Below are positions 45,894 through 58,008 of a DNA stretch of 64,000 bases, in pieces. The DNA is from Psococerastis gibbosa. Lineage: Eukaryota > Arthropoda > Insecta > Psocodea > Psocidae. Made by a program: the position numbers and the translations under genes. The stretch's first letter is position 1, and each line of letters opens with the position of its first letter. The notes beneath the pieces were generated by a model. That model searched no databases. It was given only the letters and a program-made list of their open reading frames with translations, and was not told the origin of the DNA. The DNA lies in NCBI GenBank assembly GCA_963971405.1, contig OZ020487.1, forward strand, positions 38,351,039 to 38,415,038. The letters run 5' to 3'.

Positions 45894-46045
45894 TATGTAT
45901 AATTTATTATAATGAAGAAGATATGGAAATGCAGGATTGGAACCCATAGCAATATTGTAAACGTTATACCCGGCCGACCGCCCATAACCCATCCGACACT
46001 TTATTATGCGGTTGTTATTATTTTAATACTGACTTTACTATATGC
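45894..46045. other. Short unassigned spacer
   Basis: Includes AATGCAGGATTGGAACCCATAGC, which resembles a minus-strand tRNA T-arm and may be another SINE relic. Confidence 0.3.
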
Positions 46046-46464
46046 TTAGCCGGCTAATCCACTTGTCAATATTCCGTCATTTGTGCATCAATAATTGATG
46101 AGATTTTTGTTTTACTCTATGCCATTGTCCATTTTAACTTCGGCATGTAAAAATTGATCAATGATCATAGAGTAAAATTACGATTTGCAAACAATAACAA
46201 ACTAAAGTTAAACAATGGCGCCGTCTGGAGATGATAAATAATTTAAATTAATTTCTTGAGAACGAAAGATTTATTTCGTAATTTAAATCATAAAATTTAA
46301 GACGGCGGACAAACTTACAAACTTGGAAAAAATTGAAAACAAAAATGATCAATTATTGAAGACAAGTGGAATGAGGTGTAAAAATATAAATGCAACATTG
46401 ATGATATTTCCGTCAATGACATTATCAAAATTTAAGAAAAACTGACAAGTGGAATAGCCGCATT
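46046..46464. repeat. MITE family G, copy 2
   Basis: Starts TTAGCCGGCTAATCCACTTG and ends GACAAGTGGAATAGCCGCA before TTA. The core includes TTTTACTCTATGCCATTG and TTGATCAATGATCATAGAGT, shared with family D. Longer than copy 1 and with the core in the other orientation. Confidence 0.8.
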
Positions 46465-46562
46465 AAGAGTGGAAATAGTCCGTAAATCTGAAATCCGTAG
46501 GAAATAGGTTCCCCAAAATCCGTTGTTTTTACAGACTTCTTATTTTTTTTAAAATAAACAAA

Positions 46563-46796
46563 ACAAGACATTAAAGATGTGGCCCATTTAAGTTATAGAA
46601 GACTACTTTATGTATTGTATAATAGGGTATTTTGAATTATTGGTGACGTAGATTTTTCATGAAAATGATTAAGGGTTACAATTTCACGTATAATAGATAC
46701 ATTGAAAAAAACGACAAACCAAAAATTAATAATACCCTTATGATGCATAAAGTGGTCTTGTACAACTTAAATGAACCAACATTTAAATAACTTGCT
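46563..46796. repeat. MITE family P, copy 2
   Basis: CCATTTAAGTTATAGAAGAC and GTATTGTATAATAGGGTATT at the left are mirrored by AATACCCTTATGATGCATAA and TTGTACAACTTAAATGAACC at the right. Confidence 0.75.
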
Positions 46797-46877
46797 TAGT
46801 TAATTAAGAGGATATACTATGTAGAAAATTGGCACCCCAAATATAAATACTTTTAATTTTTTATTTCATTAACTCAG

Positions 46878-47077
46878 AAAATTATCAAAAATTAGGCTCA
46901 TTTAAGTTGTAGAAGACTACTTCGTGCATCATATAATCGGGTATTTTTACTCCTCGGTTTTGTAGTTTTTCCAAAAATTCAATTTTACGCGAAATTTCTA
47001 TGAAAGAACTAATAATTACAATGATGCATGAAGTAGACTTCTACAACTTACATGAGCCAAATCTTTAATAACTTGCC
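46878..47077. repeat. MITE family P, copy 3
   Basis: AGGCTCATTTAAGTTGTAGA and TGCATCATATAATCGGGTAT at the left; ATGATGCATGAAGTAGACTT and CTTACATGAGCCAAATCTTT at the right. Inverted arms, about 200 bp. Confidence 0.75.
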
Positions 47078-47245
47078 AAACTACACCCGCAGGTTTTTCA
47101 ACCAGGATGATCTCCTTCTGTCAGGAACCCTATTTCTTACAATCTTCCCTTGGATAATTAAATGCAGAAGACGATATTTTTCGTTCTTCATCACATGGCC
47201 TAAGTATGTTTCTCCGTTTCATAACCATCAGCGGCAACTGTACTT
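47060..47245 (-). pseudogene. LINE reverse-transcriptase tail, frameshifted
   Basis: The minus strand gives HVMKNEKYRLLHLIIQGKI then PDRRRSSWLKNLRV across a frame change. This matches the tail of endonuclease/reverse-transcriptase LINEs, as at 63700-64000. Confidence 0.7.
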
Positions 47246-47689
47246 CTGTATCCATTCGCTAAGTGTCTCCAAGATTTGGGCAGCATTTGTCTGTATGTCC
47301 ACATTTCAATTGCACCGATTCTTTTCTCTATGTTCACCGTCCATCTCCCCATACCATATTGAACGATTAAGAAATCATAACATTTCACCATTCTTTTTGA
47401 TGAAGACATTGCGAGCTTGTTCAACGCGGTAGCAAATTGTATTGGGAAAGCTGAGCTGGTACTGTCACAGAAAAGGTGACAGAAAAATCGTAAGAAAGTG
47501 GAATGCTGGCATCACAGGAAGATTGATTGATTGAAGATTTTACTTAATTCCTTCTTGTTGATTACTTGATTGCATAAACAGAAATTGCTACATTTTTTTT
47601 CTTCATTTATTTTATTTATTTATTTATGATGATGATTATGTGGAAGATGAAGTCGTAGGTAATGGAATGCCTCCCGAGAGTATTATCTA
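47246..47689. other. No gene seen
   Basis: AT-rich DNA with short (TTGA)n and (ATTT)n runs near 47517-47530 and 47605-47625. Confidence 0.35.
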
Positions 47690-48245
47690 TTGGTATAATT
47701 TTATGAATATGAAACACTTCACCACTCACACATACATATGTCTGAATGAAAATATCTACAATGTCTGTAATTTTGCTATCAGAATTTCTAGTGAAAATTT
47801 CAACTTTTCAAAAAGAGGTTATTGATTCAAGGAGTAGTCATTTACTTTGCACTTATCGACTACCTGTGAGTTAAGGTATAATTTTCTGAATACGAAACAC
47901 TCTCCCACTACATATGTCTGAATGAAAATATCTACAATGTATATATAATTTTTCTTTCAGAAAGTCTAGCGAAAGTTTAAACCTTTCAAAAAGAGGTTAT
48001 TGATTCAAGGATGAGTAGTCATTTACTTTCTACTTATCTACTACTTACGAGTTAAGGTATAATTTTCTGAATATGAAACACTTTCCCACTACATATGTCT
48101 GAATGAAAATACCTACAATGTCTGTAATTTTGCTATCAGAATTTCTAGTGAAAATTTAAACCTTTCAATAAGAATTTTATTGATTCAAGGAGTAGTTAGG
48201 TACTTTGTACTTATCGTCTTATCGACCATTTATGAGTTAAGTTTG
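47690..48245. repeat. Tandem repeat, about 176-181 bp, three copies
   Basis: TCTGAATGAAAATATCTACA occurs at 47741, 47917 and 48098. Units also share AGAGGTTATTGATTCAAGGA and GAGTTAAGGTATAATTTTC. Moderately diverged. Confidence 0.85.
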
Positions 48246-48916
48246 TAAACGAGCAAATGTTTCAAATTGCCTCATTTAACTCCCGAAACATCTTTAATAT
48301 ATCTTGAAGAAAATACATATTTTTAATAATTCCTCTGAATGTGAGTGCATTGAATGAACGAATTGTCTCTTATGGCTCGTACGGTTCAAAAAAATGCCAC
48401 AGTTTTAATCAGGGGGTTTTCAATTACGGTATTTGATTTGTTCGTCAAAGAGTTAGATGTAGGAATGAGTAAATGCGTGTTCCAAGGATACCTGAGCCTG
48501 GGGACTCGTTTGACTAGATGGCGAGCCCCAGCGCGAGCGGTTCCCGACATGCCTCGAATGCTTGCCCACGCATTCTACACAATCTCAGCATCCCTAGCAA
48601 CCACTACCATGCTTTATTCAATCACATTTAGCCACGCAAGGCATCCAAGTAGTCATCATTAAAAATAATAGCTCTATAGAAAAATTGCCTATTCTTCTTT
48701 TATTTCGAAACCACTATACCGTCATCTCGGACGCAGGAGGAAGTACGACTGACTTTGGCATGCAGTATATGAGATTGAAATTTTTTTTTACTGTATATCT
48801 AATGTGACCATTTACAATTAACCTCAAACCGGGACACTTGGTTTGGGGGTAGCTACGACCATTTTTAATATATTGTAGTCTTATATGGTATGACATTAGA
48901 CTAACTTTGGCTGAAG
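48246..48916. other. No gene seen
   Basis: A 102-codon plus-strand frame at 48354-48662 has no recognised domain and no codon or context support. Confidence 0.35.
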
Positions 48917-49050
48917 AGGTAATCACCTCGTTATAACAACAGACTATTATAACCAGCGGTTAAGACGACGCCCCAGATAGGCGTAGATCGTGGGTTCGAA
49001 TCCGACAAAGTCCAGTTTTTTCTAAATCCTCTAATTTCTGTTCCGACCAT
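48917..49050 (+). repeat. tRNA-like repeat family C
   Basis: GCGGTTAAGACGACGCCCCA, ATAGGCGTAGATCGTGGG, then B box GGGTTCGAATCC. The same block is at 58722-58780. No closed acceptor stem. Confidence 0.6.
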
Positions 49051-49445
49051 TTTTTTTACAGGTCGCATTAACCTTGAGTAGACGTCTGAGGGACAAGGGT
49101 AGACAAAATTATTAGCGTCAAAAAAATTGATGTACAACTCACATTTTGTATTTATATTTATCTGATTATTGGAAAACGGTCTCAATAAATCCAGTTCCAT
49201 TTTTAAGTCTGCGTGGAACTCGTTGCAGCTCTTTGGTTTCGAAAACTGAGACGTACATGTGAAACACGCGGATATTTTCGGGAAACAGGGACAATTTGAC
49301 GTACCAAGGCTCTCTTTGGGGACATTGGGACATGTGGCTTGAAAACGGGACTGTCCCGGCCAAAGCGGGACGAATGGCCACCTTACTATATCCAGTATTT
49401 TTCTATGTAAGCGACTCATTCATAAAACACCGGTGATGGTATAGT

Positions 49446-49505
49446 AGAACCCTGGCTGATAGACCGTGGTCGATCTGAAAGAGTACTTCTGAGCCAGGAT
49501 TCAAC
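49446..49505. repeat. Fragment of the palindromic retro-insertion family
   Basis: GAACCCTGGCTGATAGACCG, GTGGTCGATCTGAAAGAGTA and CTTCTGAGCCAGGATTC. The outer words are inverted repeats. Much shorter than the copies at 30910 and 41743. Confidence 0.5.
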
Positions 49506-51554
49506 TGTTTGCCTACATTTCTACCTAATTATATAATAAAATACTGTCTTGAAGCAATTAAAATAAATGAAACACTGCCATTCTTCAATTTTTAGAATAC
49601 ATATTATATAGGATACTTGTATTGGAGAAACACTGTATCTAAACTTAAGATACGCTATCCGTTTGCGTATGTGTATATTGTAACCAGACGTACTCTTTTT
49701 AACAATAAAGTACACTTTTTCCAGAACTTATATAATACACTAGAAGAACCAACCATTGGCGCTAGTGTCGCGTGGTCATTTGACTTCCGCCATTTTTGGG
49801 CTCACAGCAGGGGGTATTCTGTATTTTATTTAAAAACTAAGAGAAAATGCCTTTTTGTTGCCCTGTTATTATTGCCTATAATTTAATTTTGCATTTGCTT
49901 CATTTTAAATTTCATATGGTACAGTACAGTTGCTGTTTTGGATGATTGAACTTATTTGATGCTATTGTTTATTTTTAATTCACATAATTTTCAGCTATTT
50001 TGGGAAAGCATATTAATTATAATAGTGAAGTTAGACAGGCTAAATATTTAATAAAGACACATTTTTTTTGTTTTAAAAATGTTGGGATAGGTACCATAAG
50101 ATAACTATAGAGTTTCATTTGGCGCGAAAATTTCAGGCCAAAAGATGGCGGATCTTCTATTGGTCCCCACTTTCGCAAGCAAATCATATGGAGGTGTAGG
50201 GGCTCGACATTTTCGGGTCGTGCAGCCTTCTGCTACCCCCCGCCCATTGGGTAACCGATATGTGCCAATATCTTTCCCCCAGACATCTAGCCACCCTAAT
50301 CACACAGCTAATCCTTCACCACCGAGAAGAGACCTTCCTCTTCTTTTGTGTATGCACCGACGATGGCGTCGGTTTGGCTGAGGCCAGAAACAAGGAGTCT
50401 CTACCCCGGACACGAAAAAGTAAAGTAAAGTAAGCCACCCTAAATTTTAATCACTATAGTTCCAAAATAGTACGATAACAATATTCAAATTTGTGAGCGA
50501 TGCCACCCCGAAGTCAGCCCTTTTTAATGTATAATATTTGCAGTATTATTAAGTGGGTTGCAACTAGTCTCTCTAGTGGCTTGGAGTGTCGCTAAATGAC
50601 CAGGAAAGAGAAGAAGACCTTCAAGTACCTACTAGATGGATTATCTGGATAATGCGGGCTCAAGACAGGCGGAGGCCATCGCAGCTGCCGATGACCTGAC
50701 GTCATGGCAACCAACCTAAAGAAAACGACACAAAAACGAGCCGCTTTCCTTGCACGATTTTTTTGTTATAAAAAAAAAACGAAGCATTTGCTAAGCTCTT
50801 TAAAGAACCATACTAATTATTATATACTGTACTTATCTAAAAAAAACTATCAGGGTGTGAGTAGTATTTTGACAACTAGGTGCACGGTATACATGTAGTC
50901 CTAAGACCACCCCCCCCCCCAGGGATATAGGGCGTGGGTAAAAGTCAGTCAGCTGTGTCTGAATAAAATACTCAGGGTCAATTTTATTTTGAGTCTATGC
51001 CATCCCAATTATCCCTCGTAATGTTTGTTTTTCGGTGCGAAACGCCCAAATCTGACACAATTTTAGGGTAGGTATCAATTTGCCCCACAAATATTCCTGG
51101 TCGTTCACTGGGGCGGTGAAATAGCATAAATTAGAAAAAACTTGGTTAATAACATGTTTGAAGCATTGTAAGTTCCCGCCTCTTCCCAGCAGTCCTTTTA
51201 CAACTGGCCACTCACCTTTATTATTAGTTAAAACGTATGGTAAGTATTAATTATGTAAATATGATGGCATCCATTACCAACTCCGGTCTATGAATTCTTT
51301 ACTTTTTCTGATTGTGACAACGTTACACAGTTTAATACTACTGGATGGTTCTTTCTTTTTGCTCAGTCAATGCCATCAGCGCATAGGCGTACCCTATGGT
51401 TTGGTTTAGGAGGTGGTCTTACGCCTGAAATACGGGGTCAGGCCATTATGGACTTGAACATAAGTTCAGAAGTTGTAATCAATTGTAGGTGACAACTGAC
51501 AATCTCATTATTTTGTTCAACTCAACTTTTATATATACATACTTAGGTTATATA
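49506..51554. other. No gene; simple retroelement-like tail at about 50330-50435
   Basis: AT-rich DNA. GATGGCGTCGGTTTGGCTGA followed by (AAGTA)n near 50405-50430 suggests a LINE 3' end. A C run lies at 50911-50921. No plausible coding frame over 90 codons. Confidence 0.35.
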
Positions 51555-51660
51555 TAGGTTGTAGACGGTACCTGGGCAACTCGTTGTCTAGCGCGCTTTG
51601 TAGCAGTTTGCCGAACGACACTAGTGCTAACCATACCAACCCCATTCAAAATCACAGTAC
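51555..51660 (+). repeat. 3' fragment of the jockey-like LINE
   Basis: GTAGACGGTACCTGGGCAAC, TTGTCTAGCGCGCTTTGTAG and CAGTTTGCCGAACGACAC parallel 60565-60640 downstream of the LINE coding part. Diverged. Confidence 0.55.
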
Positions 51661-51692
51661 TGCACTGTACATAAACATACAACGCGTAAGCT

Positions 51693-51918
51693 CCAAATAA
51701 ATAAATTAATAAATAAGGACTTTTTATTGTTTCTATTACTAAGCCAACCTAGCGGAGTTAGGGCTATAAAGCCCTCTCTTACACTCAACTTGGAAGGCCC
51801 GGGACCGCCTGTTTACATGCCCTCCGAAGCATGGCCAGAAAATGTAGCCAGTGTGGGACTCGAGCCAACAACCTTTCGGGTGAAAGTCAGAGTCCGTACC
51901 ACTACACTACATGTCCTG
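51693..51918 (-). repeat. SINE A, full length
   Basis: A clear (AATA)n tail, complete body, B box (GGCTCGAGTCC in sense) and A-box head ending ACATGTCC. One of the best-preserved copies. Confidence 0.9.
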
Positions 51919-51979
51919 ACCAAAGGGCGTAGTGTTAAGATTTAAAAAAAAACAACATACTTATATAGAAGAATGAAAA

Positions 51980-52140
51980 AAAAAAATACAAACAATTCAG
52001 TGAATTTATCCGCATAACCTCTTCAGTCGCCTCTGTAGGTAATACCTGTGTTGAGTTACGACAGGTCTCAGATAGCATGGTGTGTACAGACTCGCACAAG
52101 TTCGAGCAAGCTCCCAACTATGCCACTGAATTTTTGTAAG
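51980..52140 (-). repeat. SINE B, minus strand
   Basis: AACAATTCAGTGAATTTATC, TCTTCAGTCGCCTCTG and GACTCGCACAAGTTCGAGCA, with a head AGTTGGGAGCTTGCTCG in minus sense. Confidence 0.65.
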
Positions 52141-53644
52141 CCGACACTAATGCAAATTGAGTTGGGCATGCAGCTTCAAGCTTTCTAAGAGTTCTATATA
52201 GGAGAGATGGGGCATTCACTTCCCGCCAAAATATAATTTTGAATTTCCACACATCTCTAATGACTATAGCTATTTAAATAGCTTAGCTTGTAGCAGGTGG
52301 CACCTGGTTTAAAAAAATATTTTTGGCGCGCTAAAATATCCGATCTTTTCTATATATTTTAGAACTCTAAAACAGACTGTAAATAGCAAACTACAATATT
52401 ATACAAATATATGCATACCGTATTCTATAAAGTTTAATTAATTCACTTTACCGAAACTACAATTCTATCTAGTGTTATTAAGTAGTCAAATCTTTAGGGG
52501 TGGGGGAAGACGTCTCCCCTGCCCCTCTCTCGCTGAGCCCATGTTAACAACGACTATAAAACAGTCAATAATTCAACCAAAAAAATAATATAAGAGTTAT
52601 AATAACGTTCAGGAACACAAAACAACGCCTAAAAAGTATGAGACTGCCGCATGGTATTTGTAGAATAACTTACCAGCAATAAAAGAGCAAATAAAGAACC
52701 CCGCACTGACAAATAGCCTTTTTCTAAAGGATGATTGATCAAGTAGACATGGAGGAATTTGAAGAGAGGGAGGGAGCAAGTCAAGTCTTCCAGCGCTGCG
52801 CTGGAGAACCTCTGGACAAACATTATATAACGTGCAGCTTCTCCGCACCGTTTTCACATTTTTAGTGCCCAGTGGGTTCTAACATGTATTCCTCTTTTAA
52901 AAGCTAATACCTGCAAACAGGAAAGTCGAATTGCTAAAATTTTCTCAAACGAAATTACGTTTAAAGCGGGATTTGGCATAATGGGCCCAGTTTCTGAGAA
53001 CAATAATGGCAAAGTTATTGATTCACCAGAAGTGGAGTCATCAAACTTTTGTGTTCCATTTAGAATACAGCTCCAGTGGCGCCATTTTTTTTCTTTTTAA
53101 ATAGGAACGTAAGAATAGTGTATATTGCTACGTAAATACGAGAAGAATATACTGTAGTTAGTACCTATTTCTAAGGTAGCCTACATACTACCTATACAGG
53201 TAAATAGATAAATATTTCTATGGTTAGTGGTAAGATATTGGGTGAGACAGTGACACAACGTACGATGAGTACGTATGCGATTGAGCCCATTCCAGTGTCC
53301 GTTTTTGAAGAAACAGAAAGTGGTTTTTGACTCGTCGAGTCTGCTGTCTTTGATTCGTAATTTAAGTAGCCTATTGTGTTTTAGAAGGAATTAGAGAATA
53401 TGTAATATGTTTAAATCAATTGTAACCATTTTAAAATGTATCTGTATTAATGTTGCAGTTGTTGCTGCTGCCGCTGATAATCAGAAATGTGCTGAAGAAA
53501 TTATCTATGTTGACAATACCTTAATTATTGAATAGGAAAATCTCATTGTTATTAATTTTTTTAATATGTTAATACATAGGCCTAAAAGATGAACACTTGT
53601 GTATTGCATACATACATATGTATGTATTTTTACCGCAATTAGGC
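52141..53644. other. No gene seen
   Basis: AT-rich DNA; two overlapping minus-strand frames (64 and 82 codons, 52609-52857) have no recognised domain. Confidence 0.35.
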
Positions 53645-53743
53645 ATGTAGAGTAGTCAGACTCCAACTTTGACCCGAAAGGTTGTTGGTTCAAGTCCCAC
53701 ACTTGCTACACTTCCCAGTTGAATGTAAGAGAGGGTTTTACAT
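53645..53743 (+). repeat. SINE A, internally deleted
   Basis: Head ATGTAGAGTAGTCAGACTCC, B box GGTTCAAGTCC, then jumps from CTTGCTACA to TTCCCAGTTGAATGTAAG; most of the body is missing. Confidence 0.75.
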
Positions 53744-53978
53744 AGATTTAGGCCTGATCCGACAACGCCCTACCCATCAGCCTTACAAATAAGGATTTTT
53801 CAGGATACAAGGCCGTGGTGACAAGGAAAATTAAAGAATGTCCACTGTACAGCTTGGACGAGTTCAGGGAAATAAGCTGGGATGCTCAAACATAACCCCC
53901 CCCCCCTCCCTCCATCTAACGTATGCTTCCGCATGAAATTTTTTGTTTGTTTTTGTTTCTGTTCTAGATTTCTTTTGT

Positions 53979-54043
53979 TTTGGACGCCGTCTATCCCACC
54001 TTGGTGGGTCATGGACAAAGACTGATTGATTGATTGATTGATT
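53979..54043 (+). repeat. LINE 3' end with (TTGA)n tail
   Basis: CCGTCTATCCCACCTTGGTG, GGTCATGGACAAAGAC, then (TGAT)n. Matches 41083-41141. CR1/L2-type LINEs end in short tandem repeats like this; the family is inferred. Confidence 0.5.
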
Positions 54044-54299
54044 GATACTTCAAAATGTAAGTAACGCTTATCTCGTTATTATTTTTATTATTATTATTGA
54101 TTCGGCTGACGTAGGCTAACTACGTTCAACAATAATAATGATAATAATAAGATAAGCGACACGTAAACGATAAGAATTAGTCGTCGGATCGGGCCTTATA
54201 GGCTATGAACATTTTGAAATTTTAAAAAAGCTGTTAATCAATTTTAGCAATTTGTTTTTCAAACAACTGGTGAGTTACGTCATTTTCAATAGGCGGATA

Positions 54300-54935
54300 A
54301 GACAGATGTACTGTATACTTTAATTAATTCAGATTAGTCATATCGACCATACGCCTTCTATTCATTTAAATTCTTATTTAACTGCAAGTATGCAGTTTAA
54401 CATTTTACATAATGTTTTTTTTTTCAGAATTAGCTGTTATCTGGTTTAGGTCAGAATCCTTCATAACGACATATTTAGCATGCTAGGTAGACAACCGTAG
54501 AGTAAGGTATAGGACCTACTGTATACTTTAATTAATGCAGATTAGTCATTTCGGACCATACGCCTTCTATTCATTTTTCTTTGCTGCATATATGCAGTTT
54601 AAAATTGAACCTAATGATTGTTTGTCAGAATTAGCTGTCAGCTGTTATCTAGTTTAGGTCAGAGGGCTTGATAACGACATTCAGCATGCTAGGTAGACAA
54701 TCGTAGAGTGAGGTGTACTGTATAATTTAATTAACGCAGATGAATCATCGACCATACGCCTTTTATTCATTTTTCTTTGCTAACTTAAAATTTAACCTTA
54801 TGTTTTTTTTTTTTAGAATTAGCTATCAGCTGTTATCTGGTTCATATCAGAAGGCATGGCATAACGTCATTCCGAATGCTAGGTAGACAATCGTAGAGTA
54901 AAGTATACTGCATACAGATACTGTGCTTGTATACC
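54300..54935. repeat. Tandem repeat, about 196-209 bp, three copies
   Basis: ACCATACGCCTTCTATTCAT starts at 54347 and 54555, with a diverged version at 54751. Units share AGAATTAGCTGTTATCTG and CATGCTAGGTAGACAA. Confidence 0.85.
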
Positions 54936-55574
54936 GTGGACTCCATTGATATAGAGAGTGCAACAGAATTTCTGAATCAAAGTAATATATTGTATTCGGC
55001 GTGATGCTAATAAGAAGCTGATAAAAAAACTAAGCAGTATATAAAAATCTCAGTAATGATTACAAGTTTTAAGTTTTAAGATTTTAATTTGTTAATTTAT
55101 ATAGTATTCTTAAATTTTTCAACTTCATTTTGTATTTTTAAACTAACATTTCTTAATTATTTTATACTGGACCAGCATCTGTAAATATTTTATTTTATAT
55201 TCTAAAATTTAAATTTGCATTGACTAAGGCTGAAACAGAGCTTTAATATTAATATTGATAGTTTTATATATTTTTATTTTGACCGTTAGTAATTGCAATT
55301 GCTCTCTAATAAGCCTTTAAAATTTAATGTATTCTTGAAATTACCCCAGTGATACAAGTCTCTTTAAATACTTAGTACTGGGGTAGACTTTGTAAACTGC
55401 ACAAGAAAAACTGTAATATACTATTTACATACTTACTTACTTACTAAGTATAATGTAATTAAAATCTACGTAGCCTATGTATTGTATTCCATCTTATGTT
55501 AAAATGACGGCAAATATAAAGACAACTAAAGTTATTTGAGAGTAGCTTCCAATAATATGATATGAATCTCGGGA
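54936..55574. other. No gene; octamer at 55213
   Basis: Very AT-rich. A single ATTTGCAT at 55213-55220. Nothing coding. Confidence 0.35.
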
Positions 55575-55783
55575 CACGTAGAGTAGTGGCACAGACTCCG
55601 AAAGGTTCTTGGTTCGAGTCCCACACTTCCTACATTTTATGGCCAAGCTTCGGTCATAGTATTTAACGCAGGTGGTCCCGGGCCTTCCTAGTTCAGTCTA
55701 AGAGAGAGCTTTGGCGTTATAGTCTAAGCCCAGCTTGGTTCGCTTAGTAATGTAAGAAAAAGTCATAAATTATTTATTTATTT
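55575..55783 (+). repeat. SINE A, plus strand
   Basis: Head GTAGAGTAGTGGCACAGACT, B box GGTTCGAGTCC, body with small deletions, and tail (ATTT)n. Confidence 0.85.
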
Positions 55784-55865
55784 ACGGGATGGATGCATCC
55801 GATAATAAAAGATATTTGCCTATTTATATATTTTTGACTATTGTATATAAAGTAGATATAGTGTA

Positions 55866-55990
55866 GGCCGGTGTAGGGCAAAGTATACGGCCCGCGGGCA
55901 AATGGGCCCGCGACATGGTTTTGAAAAACCCCTAAAAATACGCATAGTTTAAAATATATTTTTTGTGTAGCTAAAACAGAATAGCAGTTT
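55866..55990. repeat. hAT-like end
   Basis: TAGGGCAAAGTATACGGCCC and GCGGGCAAATGGGCCCGCGA resemble the GGCCCGCGGGCC-rich ends of Charlie-type hAT elements. The partner end is not found. Confidence 0.5.
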
Positions 55991-57859
55991 CCTAAGAAAC
56001 CGAAGACAACCATTTTACTTCCCTCCTACGAATCACCTCTTCATCGTTTGAACCAGAGTATTAAAAACTTTTAGAATGTCAGTCGCCGTTTCATCAATCA
56101 CTTACTCCTTCATACGCTACTAAAAAATAATAAATTGTACGTTCTAAGTTTTTATACGTTTTTTTATTGCAGCGTATAAGTTGTGAGTGATGTCATAATA
56201 ACAATTAAGTTTGTCATTCATAAAAATATGTGTTGTTGAATTGAATTGGCTTTATTGAAATACCAAATGGCGAACAATTTTTAATGCTAACCCCAAGACA
56301 GATTATATTGTTAATAGGCACTAGTGTCACTGAATCCAGATTAATATTGATGAACTGTACAGTAATAAGTGAACTCAGTTAATTTATTAGCACATAGTGC
56401 TACTTATAAATACAACAACAACAACAACAGGTACTTAAAATTAAATCTAGTTCAATTTTTTCAGCCCACTTAGATAATTTGTTATTTCATTTCCCCTTAA
56501 AACGTCTGCCCATACCTGCTGGTATAGCTTATAGACTAACGCTACGATGGGGCCTGTTTGTAGATGTCCCTTTAGCTTAGGCACATCAGCCATTTCCCGA
56601 TTCCCAGGTACTCTAGAACTTTTTCAAATAGCATCCTCCAAATTCTCACTAAGCTCTATGCCTATTGTCAATATTTGGAAAGTGAAGAATCTTCAATAAC
56701 AATACCGTTGACTATAATAAATAAAATATGTTAAAGTATAAGTATTGGATATTGGACACAAGTGTGACAAAATAATTTATATTAGGCTAATACTGTATAG
56801 TACAGTAGGTAGTTACAATTTTTAAGTTTCAGACTTTAAGACGGAAATTCCACGAGGAACATTTGCCGCAGATTTCTTGGATATACTGTACATCAGCGTC
56901 TGGCAGGCCTACAATTACCGGTAATTTATTCATGTAAATTAAAAGTAAACTAATCCTACCTTGTTTTTAGGGTAGGTATCCCGACCGTCGGTTCAATTAA
57001 TCCACGATCACTGATGAAAGCACAGAGCAGAGGGTCGTTAGGAATAATTTGGGGTCATAACACACACAGGCTAACTTCCCCCCAAATTTAAACTTTTTAA
57101 ATTTATTTATTTTACGCGTATCAACTAAAACCACCTCACTGATCCATTTGTTTAGTTACGCGGGCTTCACACACACGCTAGTACAGCGCTCTCTTTCGTA
57201 CTAAGTCCAACAACTTTTTACTTCGTATTCTCCATAAGGGTCACAGCATTCAACAAAACACTGTTGAGTTCACAAGCGAAACATGTAGCTAAGACTAGCA
57301 GTTGAAGTTGTCTTTACTTGTTTATAATAGATAGGGTTTAATACGCGGCAGCCGTACGTTAGGTCGTCTTCTTAGTCTTTACTACCAAATTCCTCGAAGT
57401 CCTTTTAAACCACCCTCTACGCAGTTGTTTTGTTATTGTCCAAGTTTGTCTTCTTAAAATGTACTTCACAGTAATTTTCCAGCTGAGTAAAAGACTGAAA
57501 ACTTCGTAAGCGAAGACAGACTGCGCTATTTTAGCTAAAATATAGTTTGACAATACTGAAGAAGCTTTATCGATGTACCTCAACAACGTAGACACTCATT
57601 TTCTTCTAAGAAGGAATCTTTCGGGCATTGTCTTTCTTCGTCTGACGTTGTACGCCGGAACATAGATTCCGACGCTTTGGCAACAGTACGGTATTTTTGT
57701 TTTTCAATTGTTAATGATACCGCTAAACCATTACAACTGACTACTCATTACCCATGCAATGCTAATTTTACACTATACCTGTCTACCTCTGAGCCCATTC
57801 ATGTTTTTTTTCGGGTTTCCATTCATTTTTAGCAATTTTTAGTCGTACGGGGTAGGCAT
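55991..57859. other. No gene seen
   Basis: AT-rich with a short (CAA)n run near 56414-56429. No recognised coding, repeat or RNA feature. Confidence 0.35.
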
Positions 57860-58008
57860 GGACGGATGCAGGGGGTAGCTGCCACAAAATTTGGTAAATC
57901 TATTATTATTAATTTATTACGCTGTGATTTAATCGATCCTACACATGTTTTTCCAATTTTGACCCAAAACTACCCCCCCCCCCCCCCAATTGGGCTGGAT
58001 CTGTCCCT
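57860..58008. repeat. Poly-G/C element with GGACGGAT ends
   Basis: Starts GGACGGATGCAGGGGG and ends, after a C run, GGGCTGGATCTGTCC, an imperfect inverted repeat. The centre (TTTAATCGATCCTACACATG) matches 19568-19725. Confidence 0.65.

Noticed and set aside
47052-47432. 126-codon plus-strand frame
   Set aside because: Mostly antisense to a decayed LINE fragment and partly a MITE end.
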